From Leptodontidium sp. MPI-SDFR-AT-0119 (lineage: Eukaryota > Ascomycota > Leotiomycetes > Helotiales > Leptodontidiaceae), in assembly GCA_020726505.1 (NCBI GenBank), contig JAHLEZ010000004.1, forward strand, positions 1,116,001 through 1,180,000: a DNA stretch of 64,000 nt, in the 5' to 3' direction. A program made the translations under genes and the position numbers. The notes under the pieces are model-generated. The model saw nothing but the letters and a program-made list of their open reading frames with translations. It did not search any database and was not told the DNA's origin. Position 1 is the stretch's first letter, and the number at the start of each line of letters is the position of its first letter. Positions 44,226-57,485 of this stretch are shown piece after piece.

Positions 44226-45889
44226 ATGAACAGTCTTCGGCACACGGCGACCAGAACGCCTTCCAATGTCCAATTCATATCTGTAGGGAGGCCTGCTGCC
44301 CACGCGGCAGTATACAGGCGATTGCTGCAGCAGAGTCGGACTTCGAATCTACGCTCCTTATCATCTAGTTCCAGATCAGCAATTCCTTTACGGCCATCAC
44401 CGCTACGGTCGAGATTCCTGCCGGGCGAGATAGCTTTGGCATCTTCCAGAAGTTTTCACCAGAGCTCGAGGTTAGCACAAGAAAATCAAGCCAAGGAAGC
44501 CCCGAAGGAAGAGGCTGCTGAGGGCGAATCTGCGAAGAAAGCTTCGGGGGAGGAATCGGAGTCTGCCTCTAGGGATAAGGAGAAGAAGGAAGGCGAGAGT
44601 GAAGGCGAAGAGGGCAAGAAAGAAGAGAAGGAAAAGGAAGCTCCTCCACCTCCACCACCGCACGGAGACAAATCGCCATGGCAAGTCTTCACCGAGACGC
44701 TGCAGACGGAATTCAAGGCTTCCAAGGAATGGAATGAGTCTACGAAAGCTTTGGCTGCTGGAGCTCAACAGTTTACTGAGAACGAGTCCGTGAGACGGGC
44801 TCGGGAGGCATATGAATCCACCACGGGAGCAGTTTCATCGACCACTGCAAAAGTACTGAAGGGTACTGCTGGAGCTGTTGGGAAGGGAGCTGCCTGGACT
44901 TGGGAGACTCCTGTTGTTAAGGGTGTGCGAACTACAGTTAATGCTACGGCCAGTGTGATTGAGAAGGGAACCCGACCAATTCGAGAGACTGAGGCATATA
45001 AGAATGTCAAGAACGTTATCGATGATGGAAGCAGTTCGAGATATGGTGGATGGGTAGAGAAGGAGGAGCGAAAAAAGGCAAGGGAGCTGCGAGAGGCGGA
45101 GGAGGCTGCGAAGCTCGGAATGCATGGCAGACGGGTCGAAGTCGCCCAAGAAGACCCAGAGTAAGCACATCTTGAAATCCCCCTCCCTTCGCTCTCGATA
45201 CTAACAGAACCAGGGCCGGCACAAACGTCACTCTCCACAAAGATGCCGCATGGAAAGAATCATGGCGAGATTTCCGCGACTCTAACCGAGTCATGCAAAG
45301 CATCTTTTCCATGAAATCCGTCTACAACGAATCCGAAAATCCCCTCATCTCAACCGCACGTAGCATATCCGACAAAGTAGCTGGATTCTTCGCCGAGAAC
45401 GAGACAGCCATGGTGATTAAGAAGTTCAGGGAGATGGACCCTGGCTTCCAGATGGAGCCTTTCCTGCGCGAAATGCGCGAATACATCCTACCTGAAGTGT
45501 TGGATGCTTACGTTAAGGGCGATACCGAGACGTTGCGACTATGGCTCTCGGCAGCCCAGTTCCAGGTCTATGATGCGCTGTCTAAGCAGTACACTACCGC
45601 TGGTCTGAAATCCGATGGACGAATTCTCGATATTCGGAACGTAGAGATTCTATCAGCGCGGATTCTGGATCCCGGAGATATCCCAGTCTTCATCGTGACT
45701 TGCAGAACACAGGAAGTTCACGTGTACAGAAACGCAAAGACGAATGACTTGGCTGCTGGTATGGAAGATAAAGTTCAGCTCGTCACCTACGCAATTGGTG
45801 TGACGCGAGTACCCGAGGATGTCAATAACCCTGAGACGAGAGGATGGCGCTTGATCGAGTTGCAGAAGAGTGGACGTGATTACATATAA
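44226..45889 (+). CDS. tim44: TIM44, mitochondrial import motor subunit
   Basis: Exons 44226-45160 and 45214-45889 encode 536 residues. It has an N-terminal presequence rich in Arg/Ser, then a charged Glu/Lys/Ser-rich linker (about 85-145) with a proline run before HGDKSPWQVF. The first TIM44 region contains helices that bind mtHsp70 and the TIM23 channel, and the C-terminal Tim44-like domain (about 340-536) includes MDPGFQMEPFLREMREYILPEVLDAYVKGD. The protein tethers mtHsp70 to the inner-membrane translocase on the matrix side. The single 53-nt intron splits a Glu codon (GTAAGC donor, ACCAG acceptor). Length and order of parts are normal. Confidence 0.95.
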
Positions 45890-47068
45890 TCTGTCATCCG
45901 ATCTGTTCCCACTTTCCCAGCCGTCACGCACATCACCACTTTCTCAATTTCCTACCTTATATTTCGAGGTCATTATCGAAGGTTCCGCATGCATAGCGTT
46001 GAAGAGAAGCAAAAAAGTCAGGAATGCGAGGAATTGCGAACCCTTGTTTGGCTTGGCTTGGCTTGTACGTGTACGTTGCTGTGTTATATTTGGCGCAAGG
46101 AGTTTCATGGAGAGCTAGCCGCTTGAGAAGGAAGGCTTCTTTTAATCGGGCTCAATCATTTCCCCATGCCGTTTGGGAATGGGTGTGAGAAGAGATCCAG
46201 GGATGTGTCTTAATTGACCAATCGATCGATTCGTTGTGTAATAAAACAAATTCCCCTTCACGCCACTCTGCGATGAGATGAGATAGTTTAGGTTAGGATA
46301 GGATAGGATAGGAAGTCTTCCTCTTCTGGGATTGGCAGGAGGAGGAGAGAGAAAAAGTGTAATAATATCTGTACAATCTATTGACCTGCCTGTGGCTGGC
46401 ACCTAATCCCGCCTTCGACCTATAGGTGATTTAAATTTCATTGTATTCCGTGGTGGCACTTAGTAAGTTAACTCGCCCCCTTTGTCCCTCGTCTTTGCCA
46501 TCCATCCACAGAGTACCCCCCCTCCCCAACTCGCACGCGTTTCCGTAACTGCTCTCGGTTGGAGAAGGACTTGATGTCCCTGGCCGGCTCGCTTAGAAGG
46601 TCCGTACTTGTCATCGATTCGAATTACCTATTTAGAAAGTGACGCAGGCCGCTGCCTCAGAACTACCATATCTTGAAGGTCCCGTTGGGATCTTGTCCAT
46701 TCAGCCCGCCACGATGCTCCTGCTCCTATATAGCCCAGTTCGTTTGTAAGAACGGAACTTGGGGGAGATAGATACACTCATATCACGTGTTGGATACTTC
46801 GTTTTGTTGACTTTGGAATGCTCATCGCTTACCTTATGGCTGGCGAGGAATATCCTCCTGAAGATTTTGAATGAGCTTGCGCTTTAGTATTCTAGTATCT
46901 GTGTGTCCATGGACTTAGTCTACCCTGTCAGTCTCAGCACTGTTGTACAAAGTGCAAGCAATCCTGTACCTAGGTAGGTCTGGTCTATTACTGCGGTCTC
47001 AACGCTCCCATCTCATTGAATGCCCATTTACCATGAATATACTGCCTCAAATTCTTGCCCTATTTCAA
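45890..47068. other. Intergenic stretch between two convergent genes
   Basis: TIM44 and the MFS gene end towards each other here. A GGATA microsatellite lies at 46296-46312. No other gene was seen in 1.2 kb. Confidence 0.45.
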
Positions 47069-48951
47069 TTATGTTAATGCCCAGTTCTCCAACAAGAAAA
47101 TAATGATGTGTATGGATGGAAGGAGAACGAAGGATGTGCTAGGCTGTTGTGAGATCTTACATACCCAGAAAACGATCGGGACTCCAATCAATCCAACCAC
47201 TAAAATGATACATGCCATTTCCATGCCAGCCCCTGAATAACTTTGTGACTCTATCAACGGACTAATACTGAAGCTTATGCCGAAACTGGCGATGTAGCTT
47301 ATGCCGCTGACGACTACCATGGCGGGGGCCGCCCAGCGGGGGAAGGCTTCTGTGATCCACTTGTTCGAGAGGTCAGATTTGCTTCTACCATTCTTCCGTG
47401 AAGATGTAGACAGCAGAAAACAATTTTATTAAGAATGAAACACTTACGAGAGTACTAGCAGTAGCCATAGACGAAAAACTAAATGCACTCAGGACGTACG
47501 ACACGTAAATCCATATCCAATGCCAGCTGTGTTGCGCTGTGAGTCCGTACAGAATAAGACTCAATGCACTAGTGAGGATCGGGAGGATGAATGCTGGGAA
47601 GTAGTGCTCTGCGTCCCGGACTCCTTTATTACTGATTGCTAGCCTGCGAGTTATCCGCGTCACCATCAGACCAGCCGCGGGCCACGAGAGAGCTGATCCA
47701 AGAGCGCGAGCTACATTGACGAGATTGATCGCGTAAGCAGGGAGAAGGTATGGTTCTGATCGGAGGACTTGGACATATGTTTGACCGAGGATCAACATAC
47801 CTCCGAAGATGGCGGCTTGTAGTAGAGTGACCCAGAAGACGAGGGGGTTGAGTAGACAGAGTAGGATTTGAGGATAGCATGCCAGCATAGCTTTCCAACC
47901 TCCACTCGTCTTACCCCAGAATTTCAACTCTCTCGTCGACCATTTCCATATTCCCTGATTCGGGAGTTGAGGCGTATCTCGCGCTCCTGTTGCGCCTGGG
48001 ACTTGTTCCCAACCGTCGTAGATCTTGACTTCTTCCGCTGCGCTTTGGACGATTATGTGCCTGTTGAAAGCGATTGTGGGACGAGTGAAGCACGTTTCGG
48101 TGAAGAGGAAGTAGATGAGTGCAAGAGAGATACTGCTGGGTATGATGGATATGTGGTAGAAGTGGCGCCATTCCCGGCCTGGATTGAGGGTTTGGGAGAG
48201 TGATAATGCAGCTGGGCTGACGCAACCAGCGAACGACCATACCATGGCGATAGCTGAGGGACGTTGGTGTATGAATGTCAGATCGATGACGATGAGTAAG
48301 ACCTGGGTGTGTTAGCGGGTTTACGTCCCTTGTGCTCGCTTGAAGATACGCACAACGCTCATTGCAGCACCTTGAACTGCACCCATAATGCAGACTGCTG
48401 CTAGAAGTGACTTGAAGCTGGTCGAAAATGCAGCCCAGATCGTAGCAATGAGATGAATGGATGCTGCGAGAAGTAGCACCGGCCTTCTCCCGACAGCTAA
48501 CGATAAAGGGATCCACAGAAACGACCCGATTCCCTGGATTAGTGAAGGCGCTGAATACAATATGGCAATGTGGAATGGCTCCGTTTGCTGGGATTGAGTT
48601 AGTGTATGAGGAGTCATTCTCGTTCAACACCTAGCTGTGTACCTCAGGTGGGAAATCGTTGGCTAGCTCTTCGAACATCATACTTGGACCCAGTACCGCT
48701 ACGAGAGATACAGTTGAGAAGACCAGTAGAGTTGCGAAAGAGATGGCACGTTTCTTGGGAGTCCAGTTGAGGGGATCATGGCGGTCATTTGCTGGAATAG
48801 GGAGGTTCAGTGTCTCGCCTTCTGAAGTGACAAGGAAGACGCTGCCAATCAGATCGGAAGAATCGTGATGAGGAAAAGTAGAATTGGAAGTTGTGGTTGA
48901 AGTTGAGGCAGTGACTTCCATTTTGGAGCTTCCATCTGAGGATGGGGACAA
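47069..48951 (-). CDS. Major facilitator superfamily transporter
   Basis: Four exons (48643-48951, 48354-48587, 47448-48302, 47069-47392) encode about 573 residues. The acidic cytosolic N-terminus leads into NDRHDPLNWTPKKR, the segment that precedes helix 1 in fungal DHA-type drug and metabolite transporters. About twelve hydrophobic helices follow. Motif A is present as WIPLSLAVGRRPVLL after helix 2, and a long central loop (about 260-320) separates the halves. The last helix pair lies in exon 4. Introns are phase 0. The exon 3-4 join uses a GTAAGTG donor and an AAG acceptor at 47393-47394, because the nearer TAG gives a stop; this join is the least certain. Substrate unknown. Confidence 0.85.
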
Positions 48952-49499
48952 GCTATGAGCTTCAATTGTGCTCGACCCATCGCATTTAGTTCTTTTTTAC
49001 AACAATGGACGGCAAGAGATTTTGTGGATGGAGGAGGTGGCTAGCTCTTCACCGTGAGGGCCGTTATGGCATTATTCAGTGCGTATTTTGAGTATTTCCG
49101 TTGGACGCCACAACATGTAAGAGGCTTTCGGATTTCTGAACTAGTAGTCATGACGAGTGCAACTAGACAGATGAGTGCCCGAAGGGTTTGGCCCGTTTAA
49201 CGTTATGTTGCATCAAGTGAAACCGGATACTTCCAGCGCCACTGGGATCTGTCATTCGTACAACCAGAAAAGGAATGAGGAGTCTCCAAGTGTCAAACAG
49301 CAGGAGAAAAGTTAAACTCAACTTTCCGGATGGCTTGGCGATATGATGCAAAACACAACCTTCCCAATGCAGCGAATGGATGAAGCATGATTTTTGTGGC
49401 GCATCCAAGAACGTTTGAGGAAATAGAAGCTTAACATATTTGCAGAAAATCGCTTCATTAAGATTGTAGAGATGGCGATAGTCACCCGAGGTCTGTATC
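48952..49499. other. Intergenic stretch
   Basis: This is the 5' flank of the MFS gene and the 3' flank of the deacetylase gene, both on the minus strand. No further gene or motif was recognised. Confidence 0.4.
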
Positions 49500-50530
49500 T
49501 TACTTCTTCAGCATTGCTCCTACTTCTGCTGGCATCACAGCTCCTGTTTCGGGGGTGTTTTTGCTCTTGAAATCGTCCGTCATCTGCTCAAATGTCACCC
49601 ATTCCACACCTTCGTGCTTGTTGATGTGATCAATAATCCTATCGCAGAAGTGTTAGTCCCGCCCACAGGTTGTACGAACGGCACGTACCTTTGGTGCATC
49701 TTGAGCACATGAGGCCTTCCTGAGACATCGGGATGAATGGTCATAGGGAAGCAGAATTCATCATAGTTCTCATAGAAATAATCGAAGTGATCCATCCACA
49801 GCTGCTCCACCACTTTCGGATCGACCCAACCGTGCGAGTTTGGCGAGTTCTTGATGAACATCATAGGAGGAAGATCGTCGATGTACCACGAAGCAGGGAT
49901 TTCAACCAGACCGGTTGGCTTGCCCTTGATCAATGGCTTCATCCATTCCTCGGCTTTTTTCGTGTAATCGATTTTGGTCCATGTGTCTCCAATCCGTAGC
50001 CAATACATCTGGGCATCATCATGGGACATGCTGTGATCATACTCAATACCGTAGCTGAGAAGCAATTCAGCACCCTCTTGACTTGTTTCCCACCATGGAG
50101 CAACACTTCCTCTTGGAGGCTTTCCACAGAACTCGGTAAGCATACGATATGTCTTATCGAGCACATCTTTCTGCTGCTCAAGTGTCATATCGGCGGGATT
50201 CTCGTGGGAGTATCCATGGAGTCCAATCTCATGGCCTCCGTCTCGAATCAAAGCACACTCTTCAGGAAAGGTATCGAGAGAGTGACCAGGAATAAACCAG
50301 GTTGCTTTGAAACCATTCTTATCAAAAAGTTTGAGAAGACGGCGCACTCCAATTGTACCCGCCCACATTCCTTGTGGTGGTGTTAGTGGTATATATAGAG
50401 AGTGTTGGAGTGTTGAGCTTCAGGCACCTCGACTGATGTCACTACTGGAGTCTTCTCCTCCATATGACCCTAGCCAGCCGGCCACAGCATCAATGTCGAC
50501 ACCATAGCCGACGAGAACTTTCTTGACCAT
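49500..50530 (-). CDS. Polysaccharide deacetylase family protein (NodB fold)
   Basis: Three exons (50428-50530, 49689-50370, 49500-49638) encode 307 residues. Metal ligands fit the NodB pattern: VDID at 11-14 supplies the first Asp pair in place of TFDDG, and HGYSHE at 86-91 the His pair. GSVAPWW and SWYIDDLPP resemble the PgdA/allantoinase-like (PuuE) branch. The C-terminus is well conserved: [20 protein letters not shown] and DDFKSKN. There is no signal peptide, so the protein is probably cytosolic, unlike secreted chitin deacetylases; a role on amide bonds in small molecules is as likely as on polymers. Introns of 57 and 50 nt have normal signals and restore the frame exactly. Confidence 0.88.
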
Positions 50531-51347
50531 TATGATTAGGAGGTAGAGGTGCGATAGGAGGAAATGATAGAGATCCGAACTTTGAGAAGAGACGTAAACA
50601 ATGCTAGAGGAGTGAGTGAAAATCCGAAAGCTTTCGCTAGCTTAGCTGAAAGGAAGAGCAAAAGATCAACTTGATCAAGGAGGGGCAGTAGCTCTTTATC
50701 TAATACTTGATCTAGTACCTGACGGCCACCACCGTCGATACAGCAGTTCGACAGTACAGTAGTGGGGAGCCATCGAATATTCAATAGTGGGGAGAAGTGG
50801 AAGTGGAAGTGGAAGTGATAGCCCAAGAATGGGAGAGAGGCTTGGCTTGACCCAAGCCCAGTCCAGATTGCCCGATAAGGACTGGATTATGTCAGCATTG
50901 GCTGATAAGACATGGTGCTTGGTGAAGTGCACATGCTGGATGGATCATTGGCAACTGGCAACCCTGATTGCTGGTGCAGGTGCGTGCTCTCCACGAATAG
51001 GTGGATACTCTACTGTACTGTCCATACCGTACCTACTCATTCATCAGGTACGAGTACGATTCAGGCCTCCAACTTTATCCCCAAGCTTCTGACAACTCTC
51101 CAGCTCATCCCTCCAGCTCCCTTCAACATCATCAAGAACTTGAAACAAAAACAACAAACACGACAGCCTTTCAACCTGCGCCAATCATCCGATACAATAC
51201 CGTCCAGCATCAGGCCAGCACGTTTCCCACGGCCTGCGAACAGTACGCGCATCAGATATACGGCTTGCGATATCAGGGTCCTGGCTTTACCACGTTGCAG
51301 GACTGGACGCCCTGCAACTATTTATGCAGCGCGCGAATGTCGAATGA
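50531..51347. promoter_or_regulatory. Region between deacetylase and VPS9-ankyrin gene starts
   Basis: This is a divergent intergenic region of 817 bp. It contains a GGAAGT microsatellite (50794-50817) and a C/A-rich leader before ATG 51348. Overlapping open frames here are not supported as genes. Confidence 0.4.
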
Positions 51348-54300
51348 ATGCAACCCTTAAATCCCTTCCTGAGTGCCTTCTTCAAGAGCGCTGTGCCCTC
51401 TCAGTGTACACCTGTCCACCACCATGTAAGCTTCTGGAGTTGGGGAAATGGCACTCTGCTGTACGGAAAGCTAACCACTACTCCAGATTCTACTAGTCCC
51501 TACAACTGAAGTACTCCTTACCTCCCGCGATCGCGAGTCTGGTGTGCTCTACGCAGACCTAGCCGGATCCGAGGAATTCCTTGGTAGCCATGTCTTGCGA
51601 ATACCAGCCAACCATGCGACAGCGGGAGGGAAGGATGCGCCGAATATGCGAGAGAGTAGGGGGAAGGCGAAACAGTATACAACTATCAATGGCCGAACGG
51701 TAGTAGTGAAGGACGCCTATGTGTACAGCAACAAGGGTGCGTTAATTGACTTGGGGGGGAAAGGGAGTCTAAGCTGATGGTGTCTCAAAGGATTCAAAAC
51801 TCTCAACCAAGCACAACTCCTGACAGATACTCTCTGGTACCCAGATTCGTTGGAACCAAGGCAATGGCTGGTTTACTACATTTCGAGGCCCTTGCTGGGC
51901 ATCTACGAGGAGGTCAAGATTATACCTGCGATCATACCTACCCCATCTCCGAATGGCAGACCATCTTTACCAATGCGAACGCAATCTCATGCAGAATCCC
52001 CAATATCACCGACTGGTCTTCCGAAGAAGAAGGATATCAAGTCCTTCAATGACTTGCTGAACAATTTCCCTATGATTGCAAGGCAAATGCAACCCGGTCT
52101 TGAGCGACTCTTTAAGGAATTCAATACTGTCTTTGACAAGCCATTACCTCCCCCACCATCTGCTTTGAACATCCCAGATCCAGTGCCAGATGGACCGATA
52201 GCTAAGGCAATGAAGAAAGCGCGGTCGAATAGCACGAACTCAGCCCCAAGTTTCCGATCCAATGGCCATGCGGACCGAAGGGCAATAGAGGACTTCTATG
52301 CAGAGGATGATGAAGATGTCATGCGAGGTGCTTTGGAAACTGCCGTGACTGCTGCCATTGACCTATTTCAAATGGTCGACAAGCAACAACTGTCACTTCT
52401 GGGAGCTACAACGGATCTCACGGGGCCTGTCGTGGAGCGACTGATCGAGAGATATGTGACCGAACAAGTCCATGACAGTGTGCTATATCCCCGCTTGTGT
52501 GCTATGAAGCGGCCGGAGGATCTCGAGTTGGAATCAAAAATAAGACAGATGGAATTTGTGGATATCTCGCAAGTTGGCATCCCCATACAAGGTGGCCAAC
52601 GAGGGAAGCACGAATTGACGTTGAGACTGGGTCGAGCCGTGGAAGAATTTCGGAAACTGGGAGTCGCAGGAAGCCCTCAGCAAATGATGGATGTTCTCTT
52701 GTTGACTCTGAAGACCGTAACCCAACTTTCTGATGTTCCGAGTGTCTCTGTCAATGGTTCGGGACCATCGTCCGAGAAAGTCAGCCCAGTCCTTACTATC
52801 AATGCCGACACTCTGGTTTCCTTGCTTCTGGTTGTAGTTATCAGAGCACAAGTTCGGTATCTCCAAGCTCGCTTATTGTACATGCGACACTTCATCTTCA
52901 TCGATGATGTTGAGAGTGGTGAGATGGGTTATGCGCTCAGTACTTTCGAAGCGGTTCTTTCTTATCTTGCACGGGATTCGGGTGGATTACGCAAAGCCAG
53001 CCGTCGGAATCACAAGCTATGGCAGGCAACGAAAAAGGGGGATATCAAGGAGATGATGACCATCATGGAGCCGGAAAAGGATTACTCCAATGACGAGGGG
53101 TCCAACGAAGCAATTATCGACGATATTATCGATGAAGACGCACCTTGGAACACGTCCAACAACCATTCGAGGCGGAACTCTTCACGATCGAGCGGATCAA
53201 GAAGATTCTCGCAAGCTTCGACCTTGAATCATGTATTTCCGTTCCAGATCAAGCATGACGAGGAAGAAGAACGCCTTCCACCCCTGCGAAGACCGAAACA
53301 GGTTACTATGGATATGCGAAGCATGTCAAGTAGCTCCGAGATGTCGTTTAGGTCCAGGGCGACGACTATCGACTCCACAAGCAGTGGCATTGAGGGCGAC
53401 ACATCCATTGAGAGACTATCACAGACAGAGGATTCGTTCGGAGAATCAGTTCCTATGATGGCCATCCAGAACGAAAGACCTGAGTCTCTCAGGTACTTGT
53501 TCTCATTGCGGAACTACTTTCCGCTTGATATGGTTCTTGACGATACAAACAATGAAGGAACCACGCTGCTCAGTGCCGCTGTTCAACTAGGGCATACAGA
53601 GTTGATTGATATCATTCTAGACTTTGTATACCGAGCCGAGTCTGAGGCGATTGTGATGGAATACCTTACAAAGCAGGACATCAGAGGCAGAAGTGTTGCT
53701 CATTATCTTTTCAATGCTCCCACACTGATCCCTCGTGTTGGTCGACTCTTGCCTTGGCGGCAGAAGGACAGAAATGGCCAAACACCTCTCTTCGCTCTCT
53801 GCCGCTCGTACGATCACGGGAACTACAGAGGCATGGTCGAGGCTGGTCTAGCTGCTGCCACTGCTTCCCAAGGAGATGGGCAGCCATTGCACCTGGACGA
53901 TCATGTTGATGCAAAAGGCAATACTCTTCTACATATTGTTAACGATCCTCAAGTGGCTCTACGAATCTTGTTACATTGTGATTCGGATGTGAATGCCACC
54001 AATGATAAGAAGTTCACGTCATTGATGGTCGCAAGCAAGTACGGGAGATTGGAGATGGTCCGGGCCTTGTTCGGAGACCCTAGGGTAGATCTCTTTGCCA
54101 AAGAGCTTCGTGGTCTTACTGCAGTTGAGCTCGCCAAGGACGACGATGTCCGGAATCGTATAGATGACTTGATTCTCTTCTCCGGCCAGCCTGCGGCCGA
54201 CGGAAGGATAACAGCTGTGGTGCGCTCCTTCTTCGTCGAAGATGCTACAATCCGTCTTGTAGTCAAGTCTGGTGCGCCCTCCGTCAACCAGAGCTTTACA

Positions 54301-55426
54301 GTGACGACCTGTCGGCGCTCACTGGCCGACTTTGAGCATCTTGCAAAGCTTCTTGCACTCGAGAACCCAGCTTCATGGCTGCCTTCAATTTCCGGAATGC
54401 GTTCGCCGTTCCAATTACCGTCGAAACCATCAAGAGCTGTTTTGAGGGATATCCAGATTCGTCTTGATGGGTTCCTGAAGATTCTCCTAGCGCACTCGAC
54501 CTTCTCAACACATGAGATGCTTTGGGAATTCTTCCTTGTTCCCGACATCCAAGCAGACATGATGGAACAGCGCAGCAAACTGAAAGCCGAGACCAGAATT
54601 GAGACAGTCCGCGAAGAATATGAGCCAGTAGAAGATGTTCGGGATGTCGAGAGGTTTGTTGATCATGCCAGAGATATGGTTCGAAGTGTCAATTACTCTA
54701 CAAAGAGTGTTGCACGAAGAGCTAATATGGTGCGAGCTACTACCACTGGTTAGTTCTTCGATTCTCTACAATGTAGCAATACTAATGTATCTAGATCTCC
54801 ACAATGCATGGCAGCTTGCATCAAGAGCAATCTCTACACTCGAAGGTCTACCTGCTACTCACACTTCTGCTTTGGCGGCTTATGTCCAATGTCTGGCGCC
54901 ACCATCGACATCACCATACTCAGCATTTCATTCGACAATACTTTCTATACACAGCACAATTATTGCTATGTTGCTCTCACTCTCCCGGCCTACATCTCTC
55001 ATTTCCTCCATCAACTCATCCCGGAAAGCCATAGAGCGCAATTACAATTCCTTGTCGCGATCTACTCGCTGGCCTCTTGGACTTCTAGATGAGACTCGCC
55101 AACGCCTGAATGAAGAGAAAGAAGACAAAATGAGAAAGACGAAAGAGGAAGCCGATGAACTAGGCAGGGAACTGAGATACACACAGCAGGTTGTCGCAGG
55201 CGAGCTGGCAGGATGGCAAGATCTACACGAAAAGATGGGACGGAAAGCCATCCGAGATCTAGCAAAGGGGATGTTAATCAAGGAGCGCACGACTCTTGAG
55301 GGTATGAAGCGCGCCATGAGGAAGTTGAAGATCACCCCAGTTGTGATCTCCGCAACCCCTTCGATCATGAGCGCGGAGGTTGAGGTCAACGGGAGCAGTA
55401 ATGCAGGTCCGTCCGGGTCACTGTGA
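51348..55426 (+). CDS. VPS9-domain, ankyrin-repeat and PX-like endosomal protein
   Basis: Four exons (51348-51425, 51487-51736, 51791-54748, 54795-55426) encode 1305 residues. The short first exon encodes MQPLNPFLSAFFKSA, and all joins keep frame. A VPS9 domain, the catalytic fold of Rab5-type exchange factors, spans about 330-510, with the conserved ADTLVSLLLVVVIRAQ near 448. A Ser-rich linker follows, then ankyrin repeats at about 695-725 and 820-890 (EGTTLLSAAVQLGHTELI; NTLLHIV; FTSLMVASKYGRLEMVRAL). A PX-like module covers about 915-1040 (TTCRRSLADFEHLAKLL; LDGFLKILLAHSTF), probably binding phosphoinositides, and a C-terminal coiled coil about 1195-1275. The order resembles VARP/ANKRD27-like and fungal VPS9-ankyrin proteins, implying endosomal Rab activation and membrane tethering. 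Confidence 0.88.
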
Positions 55427-56179
55427 ATAAATAGTAATTGACTTGGAAAGAGAGGGGCTGTGGTCGATACTATAATTGGATAGATTGGTGGACGGCGTTT
55501 GGGACCTGCCTTGGTGCCTGGGTCACTGGATGGATACGGTATGATAGCGGGCATGTTTTTTCGGTTCTTGAAGCGTTGCGTAGAGCGTGCAATTCGATTG
55601 TATTTTTGGTGGTGATCTGCCTCTTCCCCTGCTGTGTACTTGTGCTGTGATGAGGTGTGAGGAGTTCTCGGCAGAGCAATCCCATGTTGGTGTGCTTCAT
55701 ATCAACAAATCAATAATCCTGCTCGGAAATTGGGTTCTAAATTGCTGCCTTGACTTGATATAGAGCACATCCTTCTTCTCTCTCTCCTCGCTGTATGTTA
55801 TCTTTTCATCACGCCAGCCTCGGTCTTCTCCAATTCTGAGCGATAGGTTCATTGCGGTTGTATGGAGTATACTATGCGTCCGACAATATGTTCGAGATCA
55901 GGATCCTTGCAAGTCTTCGTACTCTAGAGGAAGGTATGCCATAGAGTTGATTGCCAGAGTGCGGCGGTAAACTTATCTCCTGGTAGGTTATTTACGAATT
56001 ACATACATTTACATGTCAAGCTGACGGCTCGCTTACGATGAAGCGAAGTAGGGGCACATTTGTTTTGAGACTACCTTACTGTAGTCAGGATGCTCCTTTG
56101 AATCCTCGTGTTAGAAAGAGCTGATTTGATCTCCTGTGAGGTTTATAATTATTTTCGATTAGAACCATGACATTACAAA
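55427..56179. other. Intergenic stretch
   Basis: This separates the 3' end of the VPS9-ankyrin gene from the SH3 fragment. It is A/T-rich, with no supported feature. Confidence 0.4.
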
Positions 56180-56460
56180 CTACTGGACAAATGTGGACGG
56201 TATCATGCCAACCCTCCCATCAAGTCTTGCCTTCCACCACCCATCATCCCCATCATCCTTCAGAATCTCCAAAGTGGCTCCAGCCTCAAAGCTCAGTTCT
56301 CCCTCCTCGATGGCGCTAAAAGCATGCGTGGCGACCACTTTTCTCAGTACCGCTGGTGGAGGCATGGGGACTGGTCGGCGCTTTATACCTGACGGCTGGT
56401 CCCCGGGACTAGTTGGTGAAATTGGTGATGTGGTGTATGCTGGAGGAGATTGGGGGGATT
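56180..56460 (-). pseudogene. SH3-domain C-terminal fragment, probably decayed gene
   Basis: The minus frame ends at a stop (56180-56182) right after a complete SH3 domain of about 55 residues: ATHAFSAIEEGELSF, then DDGWWKARL and GMIPSTFV, with the ALYDY position changed to THAFS. A proline-rich segment precedes it. Reading back, the frame meets TGA at about 56461-56463, yet continues open beyond it for roughly 40 codons in the same frame (to near 56580). So either an intron removes the TGA or a CGA to TGA change killed the gene. No larger partner domain is visible up to 57.5 kb. SH3 domains bind PxxP motifs in actin and endocytosis proteins; the full protein is not recognised. Confidence 0.55.
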
Positions 56461-56580
56461 GATGTCACGGAGGCAGTGACTTAGAATTTTCAAGACTGGT
56501 CTGCGAGGTTGACTTTCGGAGATGTGTCAAGCACCATGATAATGCCTTGAATTCCCAATTCATGACCAGTATGTTTATTT

Positions 56581-57485
56581 CGTGTGTTAGTATTACTTCT
56601 TTGACGCCTTATGACCCTGGACTTGTCATCCAGTACTTCTGATCATCCACAACTTAACGAGATAAGAGGAAGTATATGTCTTACATTTCTTTGTGGACCC
56701 GACCCAGTAAAACCCCTAGACTACGCCAGAATTACGACAAAGAAGAAAGGATGGAAAGACAAAAATTAAAACTAGATTAATTACTGTACAATCTCATTAC
56801 CTCTGAGAAATCATCACCGATATCATCATCAACAGCACCGCATGCAGCGAATGCTTCACGAGTGGCTGTTCTAGCTTCTAGCAGAGCCGCATGCTTGATG
56901 ACCCCAAAAAAAGAAGTCGTTAGCCCATTGTTGCAAGGACGAGAAGTAGATCATGAGGCATCCGTCGAAAAGGTCTCGAAGTTGTATCGGTGGAGTCGTT
57001 CGTTGTCGATGCTTGTATATTGCTCTATCTCGTTTCCCACCACTACCCGATCCTAATATTCCATTGATTAGGAAATGGCTCCTAGTGCGAGACTAAGATA
57101 AACTTGCTAATTTTCGTAAAATGAGGGTAACGATGCGCGGCTCTACTGTAGGGAGAAGTAGATCTGAAATAATCGCGTGGCTTGCCGTCCTTGGGCCGTC
57201 CGGCTCCGTTACCTTCGTCTCTGTCTTTAACTGTTGTACTCTAGTACCTGTCTTGTAGTCTAGTGTATTCTGCAAGGCTTCACTGGCACGGCCGTTCATG
57301 CCTTGGCACAAGTAGAAGCAGGTGATAACTCAATCCATTGACGGCAAGAAACCTCCCCGCGAGCTGAGACCCCAATAAAAGGGATAGGTACTTCAACTCC
57401 AAGCAGCTCAGTTCTCCATAGCTTCTTTTTGTTACGTTTCAAGACCATCTGGGAACTGTCGCAATTAGACCTCGAAACTTCACCC
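56581..57485. other. Intergenic stretch, no supported gene
   Basis: This contains short frames only. A TATA/A-rich part lies at 56700-56800. It may hide degraded upstream sequence of the SH3 gene. Confidence 0.35.

Noticed and set aside
50912..51496. 194-codon plus-strand frame before the VPS9 gene
   Set aside because: It overlaps the true first exon (51348-51425) in a different frame and has no family features; best seen as leader sequence.
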